From contig NC_068938.1 of assembly GCF_016801865.2 (NCBI RefSeq), positions 24,754,158 to 24,818,157 on the forward strand: a DNA stretch of 64,000 nt, given 5' to 3'. Under the pieces are notes generated by a model. That model was not told where the DNA came from, did not search any database, and saw nothing but the letters and a program-made list of their open reading frames with translations. This document shows positions 35,601 to 47,674 of this stretch, piece by piece (the stretch's first letter is position 1; each line of letters opens with the position of its first letter). Source of the stretch: Culex pipiens pallens (Eukaryota > Arthropoda > Insecta > Diptera > Culicidae). Made by a program: the position numbers and the translations under genes.

Positions 35601-35700
35601 TTCGCATTCTGTTGTTCCGTTGAAGAAATTTTTGGAGACATACTTAAATTATTAATAGTACTTACTGCCTCTTGCGAGGGTGTCATATTGTGTTTTATAT
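32650..35700 (-). mobile_element. CR1/Jockey-type LINE, 5'-truncated
   Basis: The element runs on the minus strand from about 35700 to about 32650. It holds an endonuclease/reverse transcriptase ORF (see the pseudogene entry) followed by a short A/T-rich 3' region with TGACGAATAAACAATAAAT. No ORF1 is present upstream, so the copy is probably truncated at its 5' end. I could not identify target duplications, so both limits are approximate. Clade assignment is from recognised motifs, not alignment. Confidence 0.85.
32713..35686 (-). pseudogene. LINE ORF2 (endonuclease + reverse transcriptase), broken
   Basis: Starting at the Met codon at 35686, residues 30-230 form an apurinic-type endonuclease (LIYCQNFNRMK, GTETNWDES, IYGDFNQ, SFLDLLFTN, HTAIEYSI). 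The reverse transcriptase follows (SSKGPGPDGIAPAFLK, GIALLSCIPKLFE, QNGFFKGRSTSTNLLEF, TSGVPQGSHLGPLLF). The catalytic YADD is out of frame: a run of seven A (plus 33556-33562) has one base too many, and six would restore YYADDMKL. A second lesion is a TAG at 33142-33144 where the family normally has the Trp of a WNP motif; the frame then continues to 32713. About 990 codons in total, close to full length. With only two lesions the copy is fairly young. It cannot make an active enzyme as it stands. Confidence 0.9.
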
Positions 35701-35778
35701 TACAGGAAAAATGCTTAAATTATGATAAATTACAAAATGCCGTTTTTTAAGCTTGAAAAAGTCGTATTTTAACCCAGA

Positions 35779-36053
35779 AATTGAAAAGCTCAATGATATT
35801 GTTTTCCAGAAATGACCTGTTTTTTCGACTTCTGAACTAACGTCGATCAGCTTTAGAAACTCTGTTGAATATTTAAGATAAATGTGACGTTATTCTTTGA
35901 TACTTGATTTTATTGAAAATATTTCACATTTATCGTCACATTTATCTGAAATATTCAACAGAGTTTCTTAAGCAAATAACCTTTTTCCTTTTTTCAGAAG
36001 TAAAAAAAAAAACAAGTCATTTCAAGAAAAAAATATCATGGAGTTTTTCAATT
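35779..36053. mobile_element. Foldback element upstream of the LINE
   Basis: Inverted arms: AATTGAAAAGCTCAATGATA near 35779 against TATCATGGAGTTTTTCAATT near 36053. An inner hairpin with arms of 34 nt (35855-35888 and 35935-35968) contains AGAAACTCTGTTGAATATTT. About 275 bp, non-coding. Confidence 0.65.
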
Positions 36054-37968
36054 TTAAAATTTAAAATTTAAAAAATTGATATATGTGCCGAAGTATCTCA
36101 ATTACACCTATGACAATCAAAAATCATATTCTAAAAGGCATAAATACTCAATCTCCGATTAAACCAGTCTCATGTCGGGTACTTCCCCCTCATTTTTTAA
36201 ATTTTTATTACGGCACGTATCGATGTCATTGCCTTTTGGATCTTTGCTGTGGGCTGGTACTTTATATTCCGTGTGTGAATCACACAAGCTGATCAGATAA
36301 AAATGCAAAATTTTAAATGAACGGAGAATGTTCGCTGTAAATAGTATCACTTTATCAAATTAAAATAAAATTCTCAAGCCAGCAACAATTTTAATTCTAT
36401 TTAAACACTATATTTTTTTTTAATCCATTTAAATTTTATACAAAAAAAACAACTGCTTAAAATCGCATTTGAATATTTTCATCTTATTATTTTAACGAAA
36501 TAAAAATTAATATTTTCTGAGCTACTATTATATATTTTTAATGTTGAAAATCCATTACTTTTTAATGATGGATCAAACATGGATGGAGATTTATATGATC
36601 GAAGGGAAGTTGCCAAATGACTTTTTGGTCATAGGAAAACATCTGAAATAACAAAATATAAAAAAAAAACAATTCTCAATCATTCCTCAAATAATTTCGT
36701 CAAATATTAATTTACAAATTAAAACATCCTTGCAAGCTGTGAACGAAGTGGCCCAATTACGGACAACCCCAGTTTTCGGTTGCATTTTTATTTGGTGGTA
36801 CTCGGTGTTGATGAAGTCACAACCCGTCCAAGTTTACCTTTCCCATTAGCACCTTGAAGTATGGTGGCGCTGGCAGTGCTGCACTCTCTTTGATCTCTGT
36901 GTGTGTGTGCGAACGACCTCGAGCGTCCTCGTTTGGGGAATTTGCAGAAATTTGTCACTTTTATTTTCACTCTGTGATGTGCTGTTGCGAGCCGGCCCAC
37001 CATCATCACCATTTTTATTTTCTTTCTGACTTTTAAAATGTGTAGTGGTAGGGTAAGGCAACCTTCTTTGGGTTTCATTTTAGTTTTACAATATTTTGGG
37101 TAATTTAAATGCGGCCTTCCAAGATAAAATACTGAGGGATGATCTTTTTAGTCATGTGTGCCTGCCGAGTGAAGAAGCTATGGGGAGGACTTAAAAACTC
37201 GAACACAATAAAAGTAATTTTTGGAACCTATTTTTGAAAACTAAATGAATTTAATGTTTAACTAAACTCATCTTACTCTACTCTTTCACCACGAAAAGGT
37301 CGCCATACCAGCAGTTCGTATTCGCCGGTGTGGATTGATCCAGAAAAAAAGAGTGTTTTATAGCCATCCTCAAAGCCATCCAACCTACAACAAGTGTATC
37401 TTTGCCACTTTAACTCTCTAGCGCAGTGGGACTCATTTAAATATATTGGTCCGCGCCGCACCATTCACTGGTGGTGCAGAGAGGTAATAATTTTCGCTAT
37501 CACCTTAAAGCGGCATCCATCGACACAAGGAGAGATGGAAAAAAGAGCCACTTAACTTAAGTAAGCCTTAGGGTAGCAACAAGTACGCGGAGCAACAAGA
37601 AGTGAATACCGTTGGACACAAAGTTTTTTTATTTAACGCAAATATACTCATGGTTGTCGCGGAGATCTTCAGGCGGTGACTTTTTGCCGGTATTTGTATG
37701 CAGCAGCAGCGGTTGCATAATGCCGGTGACTTTATTTAACATTTATTTGGTTAAACCGATCAGAATCGGTTCCTTTTCGAGAAGGTGGATGATATCATCG
37801 ATTACGGTGGCCCGTTTTTGTGCAGCGGTAAACATTGAAGTGCTAGTCCACGAACTGAGCATATTTATCTCGCACCGACCTCACCAATCTGCCTGAAATT
37901 TTCAGGGGTTGTTTGGACATATAAAACTAGCATCTGGCCCAAATATCTGGCACTCAATCAATGCGCGC
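36054..37968. other. Gene-free stretch with GC-richer island
   Basis: About 36790-37900 is GC-richer and apparently single-copy. Frames on both strands overlap (36788-37078 minus, 36854-37036 plus, 37612-37896 plus) and none shows a domain or splice-supported structure. Confidence 0.4.
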
Positions 37969-37970
37969 TA

Positions 37971-38432
37971 GGGTGACCCCCTGCTCCACAAGCGGAAAAC
38001 GGGTTTTTGGGTTATTTTAAGCATTTGTGCAAATTTTTAGCGAAATTGGTTGAGTTTAACCCATTGATACCAGAGCCTAAAATTAGTGAAAAAAATGTTT
38101 TTCATACAGAAATGATATTTTTAAGTCACTAATAACTTTTTAAGATCGCTTTGGTATGTTCTACAAGGTTTAGAGCATTAAATTTTCAATGCGAATCTCA
38201 CTTTTGGGAATATTTCAATGAAAGTAGCGCACCGTGCAGACCAAACCGTCAGAAAATTGGGGTTTTCATATATTTTTTAGATTTTTCCCTTGCAAACTTC
38301 ACCTTCGAGTATCAATGGGTAAATGTTGACCGATTTTGCTCATATTTGGCCCAGAGTCCTAAAATCGCTCAAGGAACAATATTCAGCTTGTGCAGCGAGA
38401 TTTTGAGAAAAAGTGCCATATTCTGGGCATCC
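37971..38432. mobile_element. Possible TA-flanked element (GGGTGACC ends)
   Basis: TA dinucleotides at 37969-37970 and 38433-38434 bracket a 462-bp segment starting GGGTGACCCCC and ending TGGGCATCC. The terminal inverted match is short and imperfect, so this is tentative. The flanks ACTCAATCAATG and ACTCAGTCAATG resemble each other, which may indicate a longer duplication or a related subterminal repeat. Confidence 0.35.
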
Positions 38433-39605
38433 TAATGAGCACTCAGTCAATGAAAAGTCGGGCAAACCGGGACACAAAAGTTTGAATGTTTAAAAAACTT
38501 CAAAAATCATAAAACGTCTGTAAACCAGGCAAAATTCAAAAAGCACCTGAAAGGGCCAAAAATTAAACAAAATTAAGGGTGGTGAAGCATCTCTATTGGT
38601 CCTAAAGGGATTTTTAGCATTTTAGTGAAAAAAAGTATACTTTTTATACTCAAATAAAAAAGTGTTCCATCCAGATATCAACTCAATTCAAACTGGAGCT
38701 TGTGTCAGAGACTACCATTTCAGACTGAGAACGGTTTGGGTAAGACAGTTAAACATACACAGAAAAAAATCATGGTAATATTTATCAGGAAATTGTGACA
38801 GATTTTGTATTAAAAAAAGTGTAATATTTCATCAGGAATTGGTGAATTTTCATTAGTTTCTGATGAATATTTATCAGGGTTTCATTTTTAAATATTTTTT
38901 GAGTAATATTACTAGAAAAATAGGTAATATTCAACCAACCAAATTTTCAACAATCCAAAAATCAACTTTATTTTGCTGTGAAATAAAGTTATAAAAAAAT
39001 CTCAGATTCACACTTATTGAAAATCAAGATCGTTTTCCAGGATATTAGATGTCACCCGAGAAAAAGCAAAATGCTAATTTAAAAAAAAATATCGGATTAT
39101 ATTTCCAAAATCTGCAACAGTGCTATATAAAAGCTTTTCAATAACAACTGAGCTATTTTCTGAGACTGAGATTTCAGACAACGATTATTTTCAGTATTTT
39201 TTTTTCATTTGAATGAAATTTACATAAGACTATATAATAACATTTTTTATAACGTAACTTTTTTCACCTATAGAAGTCATGACCAAGCTTAAACATCTCC
39301 AATTTTTCAAAGAAATTATCAGATATGTTCAAAAATAACTGGTTTGACCCTTTTTGAACATTTGAGGTTGATTTGAAAATAAAATTTCTTTAAATTTCGA
39401 CTTGAAGAATCGGATGCACATTTGCAGAATTATCGTCTTTAAACAAATTTACGCTATTTTGGTGATGTAGAATAAAACTATTTTATCCTGTTGTCTGTTC
39501 ATTTATAGGCTCAGCAACCAATGTTCTAATCTTGAATGTCTTTGAAGAAAATTTATAGCAAATTTTCTTTCTGTTCGAATCTTTTTTTCAGTATGTTAAC
39601 CAAGT
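38433..39605. other. AT-rich stretch, no gene seen
   Basis: Contains diverged A/T-rich repeats with the recurring ACAGAAAAAAAT motif (38759) and several GTAATATT/AATATTTATCAG blocks. No supported gene. Confidence 0.45.
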
Positions 39606-39607
39606 TA

Positions 39608-41263
39608 CCCAAGTAGCACTCATAACTTGCCGACTGTTGAATAATAGTTAGACAATTGTTTTTGATAAACATACGAGAAAAAATCTGAACATAACTTAAA
39701 TAACAGTTTGTTTCACTGCTTGTATAACTGACTTATGTAACTATCGTGTTTTGTGCCACAAAAGTGTTAAAACACAGTCAACTTCACTCTTTTCCAACTT
39801 TAAAACACAACATAGGGAAAATTCTCACCTATTTGGGAGGTTTAGAACTCGCTCCTAACTCCATCCAATTTGCTGATTTACACTGTTTAAACAACTTATT
39901 TTGGAACACCTTCGATAGAAACTTGCTTGCTCACTTCCGTTTGAGGTATTTATCACTTGATTTCAGTCGAAAACGCTTTTTATGAGCTGTAATTAAACGT
40001 CAAAATGCTGATATGCCAAGATGCTGTTCCCTCATCTGCAATGTTTTCCTCGAAAACAGTTTGTTGAATAAGAATAATATTGCACTGTTTGTTTCACTGC
40101 TTATCTAACATTGTCATGAGACGGCATCTTCTGAAAAATGGGCGTGGCCAACCATTCTATAAATAACCTTAGGTTTTCTCGCTTTGTTACATAAATGTTA
40201 TCGGAGAATAGGTTATATAACTGATAATCAACAAACATATTCAACTTGACATTGCGTGTTGTTAGGTGGTGTAAATTTGTACGTGAGGTATTTAGAGTTT
40301 CAATAATGTTTATTTATCGAAGATTGCAATAATTTTAATTGTTGACCGATTATTTATAAACATATCGCCGGTAAAAGCTACAAAAAATATCAGCTTACGG
40401 AGTTCATGATAGAGAAAACAACAAATTAAAATCACACCAATTTTCAATGTTACTCCGTGGTACGGTAATCGAAATGACAGTTGAAACGGTTTGTTATAAC
40501 AAAGTTACATAATGGAGTTACAAAAACTGACTTGAAACAAACTTATATAACTTAATTTCCAATGACAGCCTTTTCTGGAGTTAAGTTGTATAGCTCACTG
40601 CTGTATAACAAAGCTGACAGCAGCCTTCTTATTGACGTTTAGGCCAGCTTGTTTACTATGAAGCCTCGTGGAGAGATGTGGAAGCGCGCCTGGACCTGCC
40701 GTGGAGATAACAACAAATCGTCGAAGTCATCGGATCGAATCTTGGGAAAGACGAAGTTCATCAAAAAAGGAAAATCTAAAAGTTCGCCATGAAGAGGGTT
40801 TCACAAGAATCACAGTAGAGAGCGCGAAAGGATTGTTTTTTTCATACAATTTCTATTTTTTTCTAAATAAATCGGGCAGAAACAAGCGTACCAAAATAGT
40901 CAGAGATACTATTCTTATTGGCTTCGTCGTTGATTGAAATTCTAATAAGAACTGTGTGTTACATGTAAGTTGGGTAGCGGTTAGACAACTGTTTTCTATC
41001 TATCTTTCCTTTTCAGTGTGTGCTTTGATTTGACAGCACAGCCGTTAACCACGCCCCTTTTTTTCGTTGAATGTCACAGTGTTGTTAAATACATTTGTAC
41101 AACTTACTCTGATAACTAACATCTTATTCTGGCAAGTTATACAACAGAAAAAAGTGCGCTTTTTCCAATTCACATGAGTTGTAGAACAAGTTGTGGTAAC
41201 GAGGCCGATCGGTTATACAACCAGTTAGGAAATACGATTATCTGACAAAGTGTGTTGCTTGGG
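39608..41263. mobile_element. 1.66-kb TIR element (CCCAAGTAGCAC), no transposase
   Basis: Terminal inverted repeats CCCAAGTAGCAC (39608-39619) and GTGTTGCTTGGG (41252-41263) are flanked by TA on both sides (39606-39607; 41264-41265). The interior has many short repeats of the type GTTATATAACT and AAGTTATACAAC. The 89-residue frame at 40668-40937 shows no transposase motif. The CCCAAGTA ends match the 216-bp MITE at 42871-43086, so both may use one transposase source. Confidence 0.65.
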
Positions 41264-41527
41264 TACAGTATCGACAAAAAATCAATTTTAGATTACTATA
41301 ACTGCACGTTTTCAAAATTTATTTTAAGTACTTTTCGATGGCAAATTCAATTTTACATCTTTAAAAATAAGTGAAAAATCAAAATTATTTTTTTTCAAAA
41401 ATCATGATTTTTTCGAAAAATTGGCAACACTGCCAAAGAGTTTAAACCAGCTTTTGTCATAGCTGAAAAAATGCATTTTTGTCATCTAACTCATTTCCAA
41501 AAATCGCTATTTTTTTTTTTTTTTGTA

Positions 41528-41700
41528 AGGGTCGTGGCAAATATTTTTTAAAGTTTATGTCACCCCCTCCTCCCTTCAATATTGGCTCGAAAAATCAGGG
41601 AGCAAAAAAATATTTTTTCAAAACACTTAAAAATTTCAAAGCAATTTGACGTGCAATCAACTGTAAACAATTGAAAAATATTTTAAAGTTTTAAGAAATG
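41528..41700 (+). repeat. MITE family 'AGGC', left part
   Basis: Starts GTCGTGGCAAATATTTTTTA and continues through a C-rich tract and CTTCAATATTGGCTCG, matching the left half of the complete copy at 51735-52194. It then loses similarity. Confidence 0.55.
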
Positions 41701-42870
41701 TAAATGCGTAAAAAAAATTCTTTAAAAAGTTGAAACCACCACCATTGTAAGTAATTATTTTTTTTCCTTTTTTTAATTTCCAAAAAAAACTTGTTGAGAA
41801 TCTCTCAACTGGCTGTTAAATTACATTTAGAATTATATTTTGATCTCAAAATTCAAAAACCAAATTCCAACTCGTTCAATCACCCAAATCCGCCCCAAAA
41901 CGGACGTCACGCTTTTCTACGCACGTCCGCACGCATCGGCGGAGTATTTATGCGTGTGTATTTTTCTCAATGAAACCGTAAAATTCCCCACTCAAAGAGC
42001 CCCGTTGATGATGACGCTTGACCGACTTAAGTGTCAACACAAATAATATCACCGGCCAAAATCTGCGATTATCGAAAGTTGTGTGGGCGCGCCTCAAAAA
42101 CAGTCACCTGTTGCTTTACCGAAAATTTAAACTTTCAAACAGTTGCAACAATAATGGTCAAACATCGCGGCGCGCGCGTTTTGCAAACATTTGAATAAAC
42201 AAACCTCCTCAACTGGATGGAAACCGTTCGATGAAAGGTGACGTCATGTTTTGTTTTGCTGAAGTTGCACTTTTTTTGCTGCCGAGGTTTGTGACTTTGA
42301 ATTTTCTGGTTTCAACTCGAACGGACACACAGGATTGGACACACTTTGGTGGTGGTGTGCCCATAGATCGGAGGCAAACAAACAAGTGAGGTTGTGTAAT
42401 TTTACTTGCGGTAAAAATTGTTGTCTTTTTATTTTGGTTACCGTTTCAGGGTCACCCGTGGTCATGGGCGGAGTGTGCAATAGAATAGTTGGATATTAAT
42501 TTATTGGACAGTTTAACATAAAAATGTGAAATTTATAGAGTTGATATTTGTATAATATTCATTCTAATATTAATACTTTTACTCTAAAAATTGCACAATT
42601 TTGGGAAAATTGCCCATAACGGTAGTCGTCACATCAATACTGGAGGATTTTTAATGAGAGACCTCAACAAGCGTTAAGTGATGAACCCTTTCTTTCATTT
42701 TAGGTGACTTAGGTGATCATGATTCCCTGACAGTATTCTGATATTATGCTGATTCAGAAATTCTCTAAATTTAATAAAATGCAGAGCATTTTTGAGCGAC
42801 GATAAATTTTCCCTAAAAGTGATGGGCGGCTTAACCTTAACCAGCGCAATGTAACAGTTCATCGTAACCA
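41701..42870. other. Gene-free stretch with GC-richer patch
   Basis: About 41880-42480 is GC-richer and apparently single-copy. The frames at 41791-42046 and 42244-42480 lack domains. Confidence 0.4.
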
Positions 42871-43086
42871 CCCAAGTAACATTTTTTCCAGGAGTTCTAC
42901 AAGAGCTCTTCAAGATAGCTACAGCATAGCAGTTTGGACCGCGGTAGGATAAAACTCTCTTCAAGTACTCTTCCAAACTCCTGAAGATGTTTTGAAGAGA
43001 ATTTTATCCTACCGCGGTCCAAACTGCTATGATGTAGCTATCTTGAAGAGCTCTTGTAGAACTCATGGAAAAAAATGTTACTTGGG
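42871..43086. mobile_element. Hairpin MITE (CCCAAGTAACA)
   Basis: The ends CCCAAGTAACATTTTTTCC and GGAAAAAAATGTTACTTGGG are inverted copies and the whole 216 bp folds back (ATCCTACCGCGGTCCAAACT against AGTTTGGACCGCGGTAGGAT). CA on each side may be the 2-bp target duplication. The frames that overlap it come from the palindrome. Confidence 0.85.
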
Positions 43087-44289
43087 CAATCCTCACTGGA
43101 TCACCGCCATGCACCACTCTGCTCACTTAGTAACTGCATTCGATGCATCGAGAAGCCACGCACGCGTTCATTGCACTCTGACCAAAATCGACAGGCAACC
43201 AGCAGCTGCTGTGCGTGGAACTGTGCCATCGAGCCAAGTAACGGTCGTCGTCGAGCATAAATATGCCAGCATGTTTCGTTCACGTGGTCTTGGATCCGGA
43301 GTTTGTCATCGTGTGGTGACGCGCACGAACGCTGGTATTTTCCACCGCTCTCGGTTAGTTGACGCAAAATTATACCAAAACACGCCACTACCACCTCCTC
43401 CACAACTCTCTCTCTCGCATGAACATCGTGCAGTCAACAACAACAACCTCAGAAGCATAACAATTTGTAACCCACCAAGATCGGATCGGATCGGATCCAC
43501 GTTACGAACCGTGGAATGCCATTGACCGCTGATTAGTCCACAGTCGCAAGCGTTGTGCCAGTTGAGGAGAGATCTTGTACGATATGAGATGCAAGCCGAA
43601 CCAAGATCCGAGAGCACAGATATGACCGATCATGCGGAAAACCACCGTGAAATTGCATCGGAAATTGGTGAAATAAATCTGGAAAGTTTGTTTTCCTGGC
43701 AAGATGTGTGTTGTAATAGAGCGGTTTGTGGCTTAGTGGTTCGTTCGGAGTTTAACCGAAATGGGCTTCTGGTAAACATGTTTACACTGATGTTCGCTTT
43801 GGTCATTGTACTGAACGGTTTTGTAACAATGCGGTAGCGGCTCGAGAAGTAAACATGCATACACTTTATGAAAACGTAAAGGTCCTCTTGTTATAAAATA
43901 AACTAACATCATGAATGATAAAAAATCAGAAAATTTGCCCCTCCTCGTGGACAATTTCCATACAAAACAAATCTTTTTTTTTATTGAACGTGGACAATCG
44001 TTTTTTTAAATACTTTTTTCACAAAAAAATATGAATTGTTAAAACTCTTTCCATAGTAGGTAAAAACTAAATAAAAAGAAAAATGTAAACTTTTTTTTAC
44101 TGAGGAAATTTTCTACAACTTTCTTTTTTAAAGTTTGACAATCGGATAAATGGTTGCAGATATGGCAAAGTAATATTTATTTAAATGAATATTTTAGTTG
44201 TTTTTTTTTTGTTAATCCTATTCAATATTAAATTGAAATATATTAAACATAATTTATCCAAATTTTGATCCGGATTATAAGACACATAT
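43087..44289. other. GC-richer single-copy island, no gene called
   Basis: About 43090-43860 is GC-richer with overlapping frames on both strands, the longest 43075-43525 plus and 43306-43617 minus. A short tandem GATCG repeat lies at 43482-43498. I see no domain, signal peptide or splice-supported exon. It could be regulatory or an unrecognised non-coding RNA. Confidence 0.4.
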
Positions 44290-45901
44290 GAGCAACTCTC
44301 TACGAGATCGGCAACTCTCAAACTTTGCTATGCTCAAAGCTATTTTGTGTCATTGGTTCTCCCATAACGTCATGATTCGAAATCCGGACACTTAGTAGCA
44401 TATCATTTTCGTTATAGCTGGCAAAAAATCATGTAATAAGTTGGAAATGAAGAAATATCATCAGGATGTAGTATTAACAGTCAGTTTAAAGATAATGTAT
44501 GCAAAATATGTCTTTTCTAACAATTTTTCATCAGAATTTGAAAATTAAAATGACTGGTTGTGCTTCGAATCCTGGACACTGATAAAAGCTGATTCGAAAT
44601 CCGGACACTTTTGCTTCGAATTCCGGACACTCGTTTTTCCTAATGAATCTCACAAATTTGGACTGAAATGTTAGTGAATGGCATTCTTTAGGTCTCAAAT
44701 AAGCTGTTAACATCAAATCAATTGATAGTTTATATAAAAATTTGCTAGAATTTAAGAAAATCAAAACCATAAATTTCTGCTTTGCCTTCTCGGTGCTTCG
44801 GACGCCTATTTCACGTGAAATGTTTCACATTTTTGGTAATCTTATAATTTTATTTTATTGTTTTGACATTAACTACAGCGTTCAAACAAACTTTAAATGA
44901 AAATTGATGTTAGTTTTCATCAAATAACACAGTTTTGACATTCATAATGCGAACTTATATCCAAATAATTGATAAAACAAAATGTAGTGTCCGGGTTTCG
45001 AAGCGTCCGGGAATTCGAATCATGACGTTACAAGTCTCCATACAATTTTGGCAGCTGTCCATACAAAAATGACACGTAAATATTTGAATATCTGTAACTT
45101 ATGAATGAATTTTCTGATCAATTTGGTGTCTTCGGCAAAGTTGTAGGTATTGTTGAGGACTATTGAGAAAAAAATAGGTATACGGAAAAAAAATTGAAGA
45201 TTTTTTTATTAACATTTTTTTCACAAAAAATCAATTTCCCAAAATACGCATTTTTTATTTTCGAGGTTTTTTGATATGTTTTGGGGGACAAAAACCCGCA
45301 ACTTTTGAGCTATAGAGAAGTATGGTCAAAAATCTGTCCCCGAGTTATGATTTTTTGAAAAAATAGTAATTTTTGGAAAAAATCGAAGTTTTATGCAAAA
45401 ACAAGTTTGACATTATGTTTTAAGCAAAATTGAATTTACAATCGAAAAGTATTTTACAGATTTTTTGAAAAAGGCTCCGTTTTCAAGATATAGCCACCAA
45501 AATTTTGATTTTAGCGAAATATTTGCAGTTTATCGATTTTTAAAAAAAGTGACCATGAGCGACCATTCCTAAAAATATTTTTTTTGAAAAGTTCAGAAAA
45601 TTTGCTATGAAATTGTCTAACAGACATTGAAGATTGGACCTCTGGTTACTGAGATACAGCCGCTTTAAGAAAGAGAAACACGAAAATTGAAGTTTTCTAA
45701 GTCTCACCAAAACAACCCACGATTTTCTAATGACGATATCTCAGCAATTAATGGTCCGATTTTCAATGTTAAAATATGAAACATGCGTGAAATTTTCCGA
45801 TCTTTTCGAAAAAAATCTTTTGAAATTTTTTAAATCTAGACTAACATTTTAAAAGGGCTAAACATTGAATATTACGCCCATTCAAAAAATACAAATTGCT
45901 C
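44290..45901. mobile_element. GAGCAA-foldback element, copy C, interrupted
   Basis: It starts GAGCAACTCTC (44290) and ends AAATTGCTC (45901). Left-arm blocks match copy A (for example TTTGGCAGCTGTCCATACAA and TTCGGCAAAGTTGTAGGTAT). Most of the right arm is missing, so this copy is internally shortened. A 662-bp TA element is inserted at 44367-45028. Confidence 0.75.
44367..45028. mobile_element. TA-target MITE (ACGTCATGATTCGAA) nested in a foldback
   Basis: Inverted ends ACGTCATGATTCGAA and TTCGAATCATGACGT bound 662 bp. The uninterrupted sister copy reads CCCATACAAGTC; here it reads CCCATA, then the element, then TACAAGTC, which proves a 2-bp TA target duplication (44365-44366, 45029-45030). 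Short repeats of TTCGAAATCCGGACACT recur inside (about 44378, 44591 and 44615, and inverted near the right end). Tc1/mariner-type target; no transposase. Confidence 0.9.
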
Positions 45902-46259
45902 ATATATTTTGTTCAAAAGCTCATGGAAACAATCTCATGCGCCTGAATGTGAGCAAAAATAGTAATATTTAAATTCAAGTTTCATCTAACGTTTTTTAAG
46001 TGTGTTTAAAACGTTCAAATTTTACATTAGTTGGAAAACTATGAAAGTAGCAACCCTTTACAAAAAAAAATCAGTGGCTAACCATATTTCAATTTATGCA
46101 ATAAAATTCATTTAAAAAAAATGGTTATGCATTTTTTTTAATTTTTTGAATAGAATTTATTCAAACCCATTTTTAAACATTATCATTTTCTATTTAAATG
46201 AAGGAAATGATCAACAAACACATCTAATTTAAAATAAATCAACTAATAGAGGTATATAA

Positions 46260-46393
46260 AAAAATATTTCAAAATTTTAAAATTAAACTTTATTTTTGAA
46301 GAGATCAACAACCCCCCCCCCCCCCCCCCCCCCTTACCCCTTAGCTTTGATTAGAGTCGAGGGTAAACTTCAAAAAATATTTGCAACGACCTA
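46260..46393 (+). repeat. MITE family 'AGGC', right end with long C tract
   Basis: Ends AAATATTTGCAACGACCT as in the other copies and contains GAGGGTAAACTTCAAAAA. An uninterrupted run of 22 C occupies 46312-46333, where other copies have shorter C-rich tracts. Confidence 0.65.
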
Positions 46394-46689
46394 AGAGCTT
46401 TTCTTTTAAGAAGTATTTTTAAAATGCAAAAAACGTGATGAATTCGATAATTTATATTTTGGCTATAACTTGAATACGGAACAATTTATCACAACAAAAT
46501 TTAAAGTGCTTTAGGATTGCAAATTCGATTTTGCTTTAAAATTATTTTAATTATTTTTTTATCCAGTTATTTTATAGTCCCTTAAAACATATCAAAAATA
46601 TTCAAAAATTGAAAAATAAATATGTTGGGAATTAATTTTTTAGTAATGAAAAGATAAATAAAAATCGTTTTTCCGTATATTTACATTCC

Positions 46690-46940
46690 GAAAAGTCCCA
46701 ATCATAACCTACAACATTGCCAAAGATCGATCAGAAAATTCCTTCTCAAGATACAGAATTTCATATATTAACACACCCATTTTGTATGACCAGTCCCCAA
46801 AATTGTATAGAGTGTTGTATGGAAAAACTAAAGATGCAAAATGGCTTCTTTGACACAGAGAATGCGTGGACAATGTTTTATCCAAATAAAAAATATAAAT
46901 TTAATCGCGAAAAAATGCGAACTATTAGAGAATTACCCAA
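46690..46940. repeat. GAGCAA-foldback family, right-arm fragment
   Basis: Diverged match to the right arm of copies A and B: CCTACAACATTGCCAAAGA, GCAAAATGGCTTCTTTG, and a terminal AGAGAATTACCC. The 75-residue open frame here is a by-product of this repeat. Confidence 0.6.
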
Positions 46941-47670
46941 TTGACTTTTGCCTAAATTTTATTTTTTCTATGACAACATTATCACTTTATCATTAGATTG
47001 AAAGTGATCTATCAAGTTCCCACAAACAAATGTTCAACTCAATTCAGTTTAATTGGTGAATAATAGATATACCATTTGATAATTTTGCGCTCATAACAGA
47101 CTTTTGGTAGCCCTTTCAGCTAAGTTTTACTTCACATTTATTTTGATACTGTTAGACTAATAGATTAGTTTTAACAAGAGTAGGAAAAAATCAAAAAAAA
47201 CACTTACTGAAAGTAAAACAAATACCAATTGGCTAATATAGGAATAATTCCTTTAATGATAATTGTTTTAAAAAATTATATATTTTTAAATGCCCTAAAT
47301 CAAAATTTCAATAAATTAAGTTTTTTTTTTGACATCACTAGAACAGCGAAGAAACCTATTTGAGACACTTTTGCACTACCATTTGCCTCCATTAAATAAA
47401 AAAAAAACTTGATCACTCAAGGACAAACACCTTAAAGTATTAAACTTAATATTTCGATGAATCTCCAATTCCAGAAAATTCTGTCAATTACCGTAGCCCC
47501 ACAACACGGTAGGTAGTTGTACCAGCATAATTCGCCGCAGCCACAACAAAAATGCACGCGATCTTCGGCGATCGTCAACCAACTCTCCACTCTAACACTC
47601 TCTCTCACACCCTCTCGCGCTCAAGAAATGGCGGGAATTTTCTGGTAGTGTGGTTCGAAAAGAGGCGAAA
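46941..47670. other. Upstream region of the Kunitz gene
   Basis: A/T-rich to about 47450, then GC-richer. CTCTC-rich sequence (CACTCTCTCTCACACCCTCTC at about 47595-47615) lies roughly 100 bp before the probable start of transcription, resembling GAGA-type promoter elements of flies. That role is inferred. Confidence 0.4.
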
Positions 47671-47674
47671 TAAA

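Noticed and set aside
42992..43525. 177-residue open frame as a gene
   Set aside because: It begins inside a hairpin MITE (42871-43086) and runs into GC-rich single-copy DNA with competing frames on both strands.
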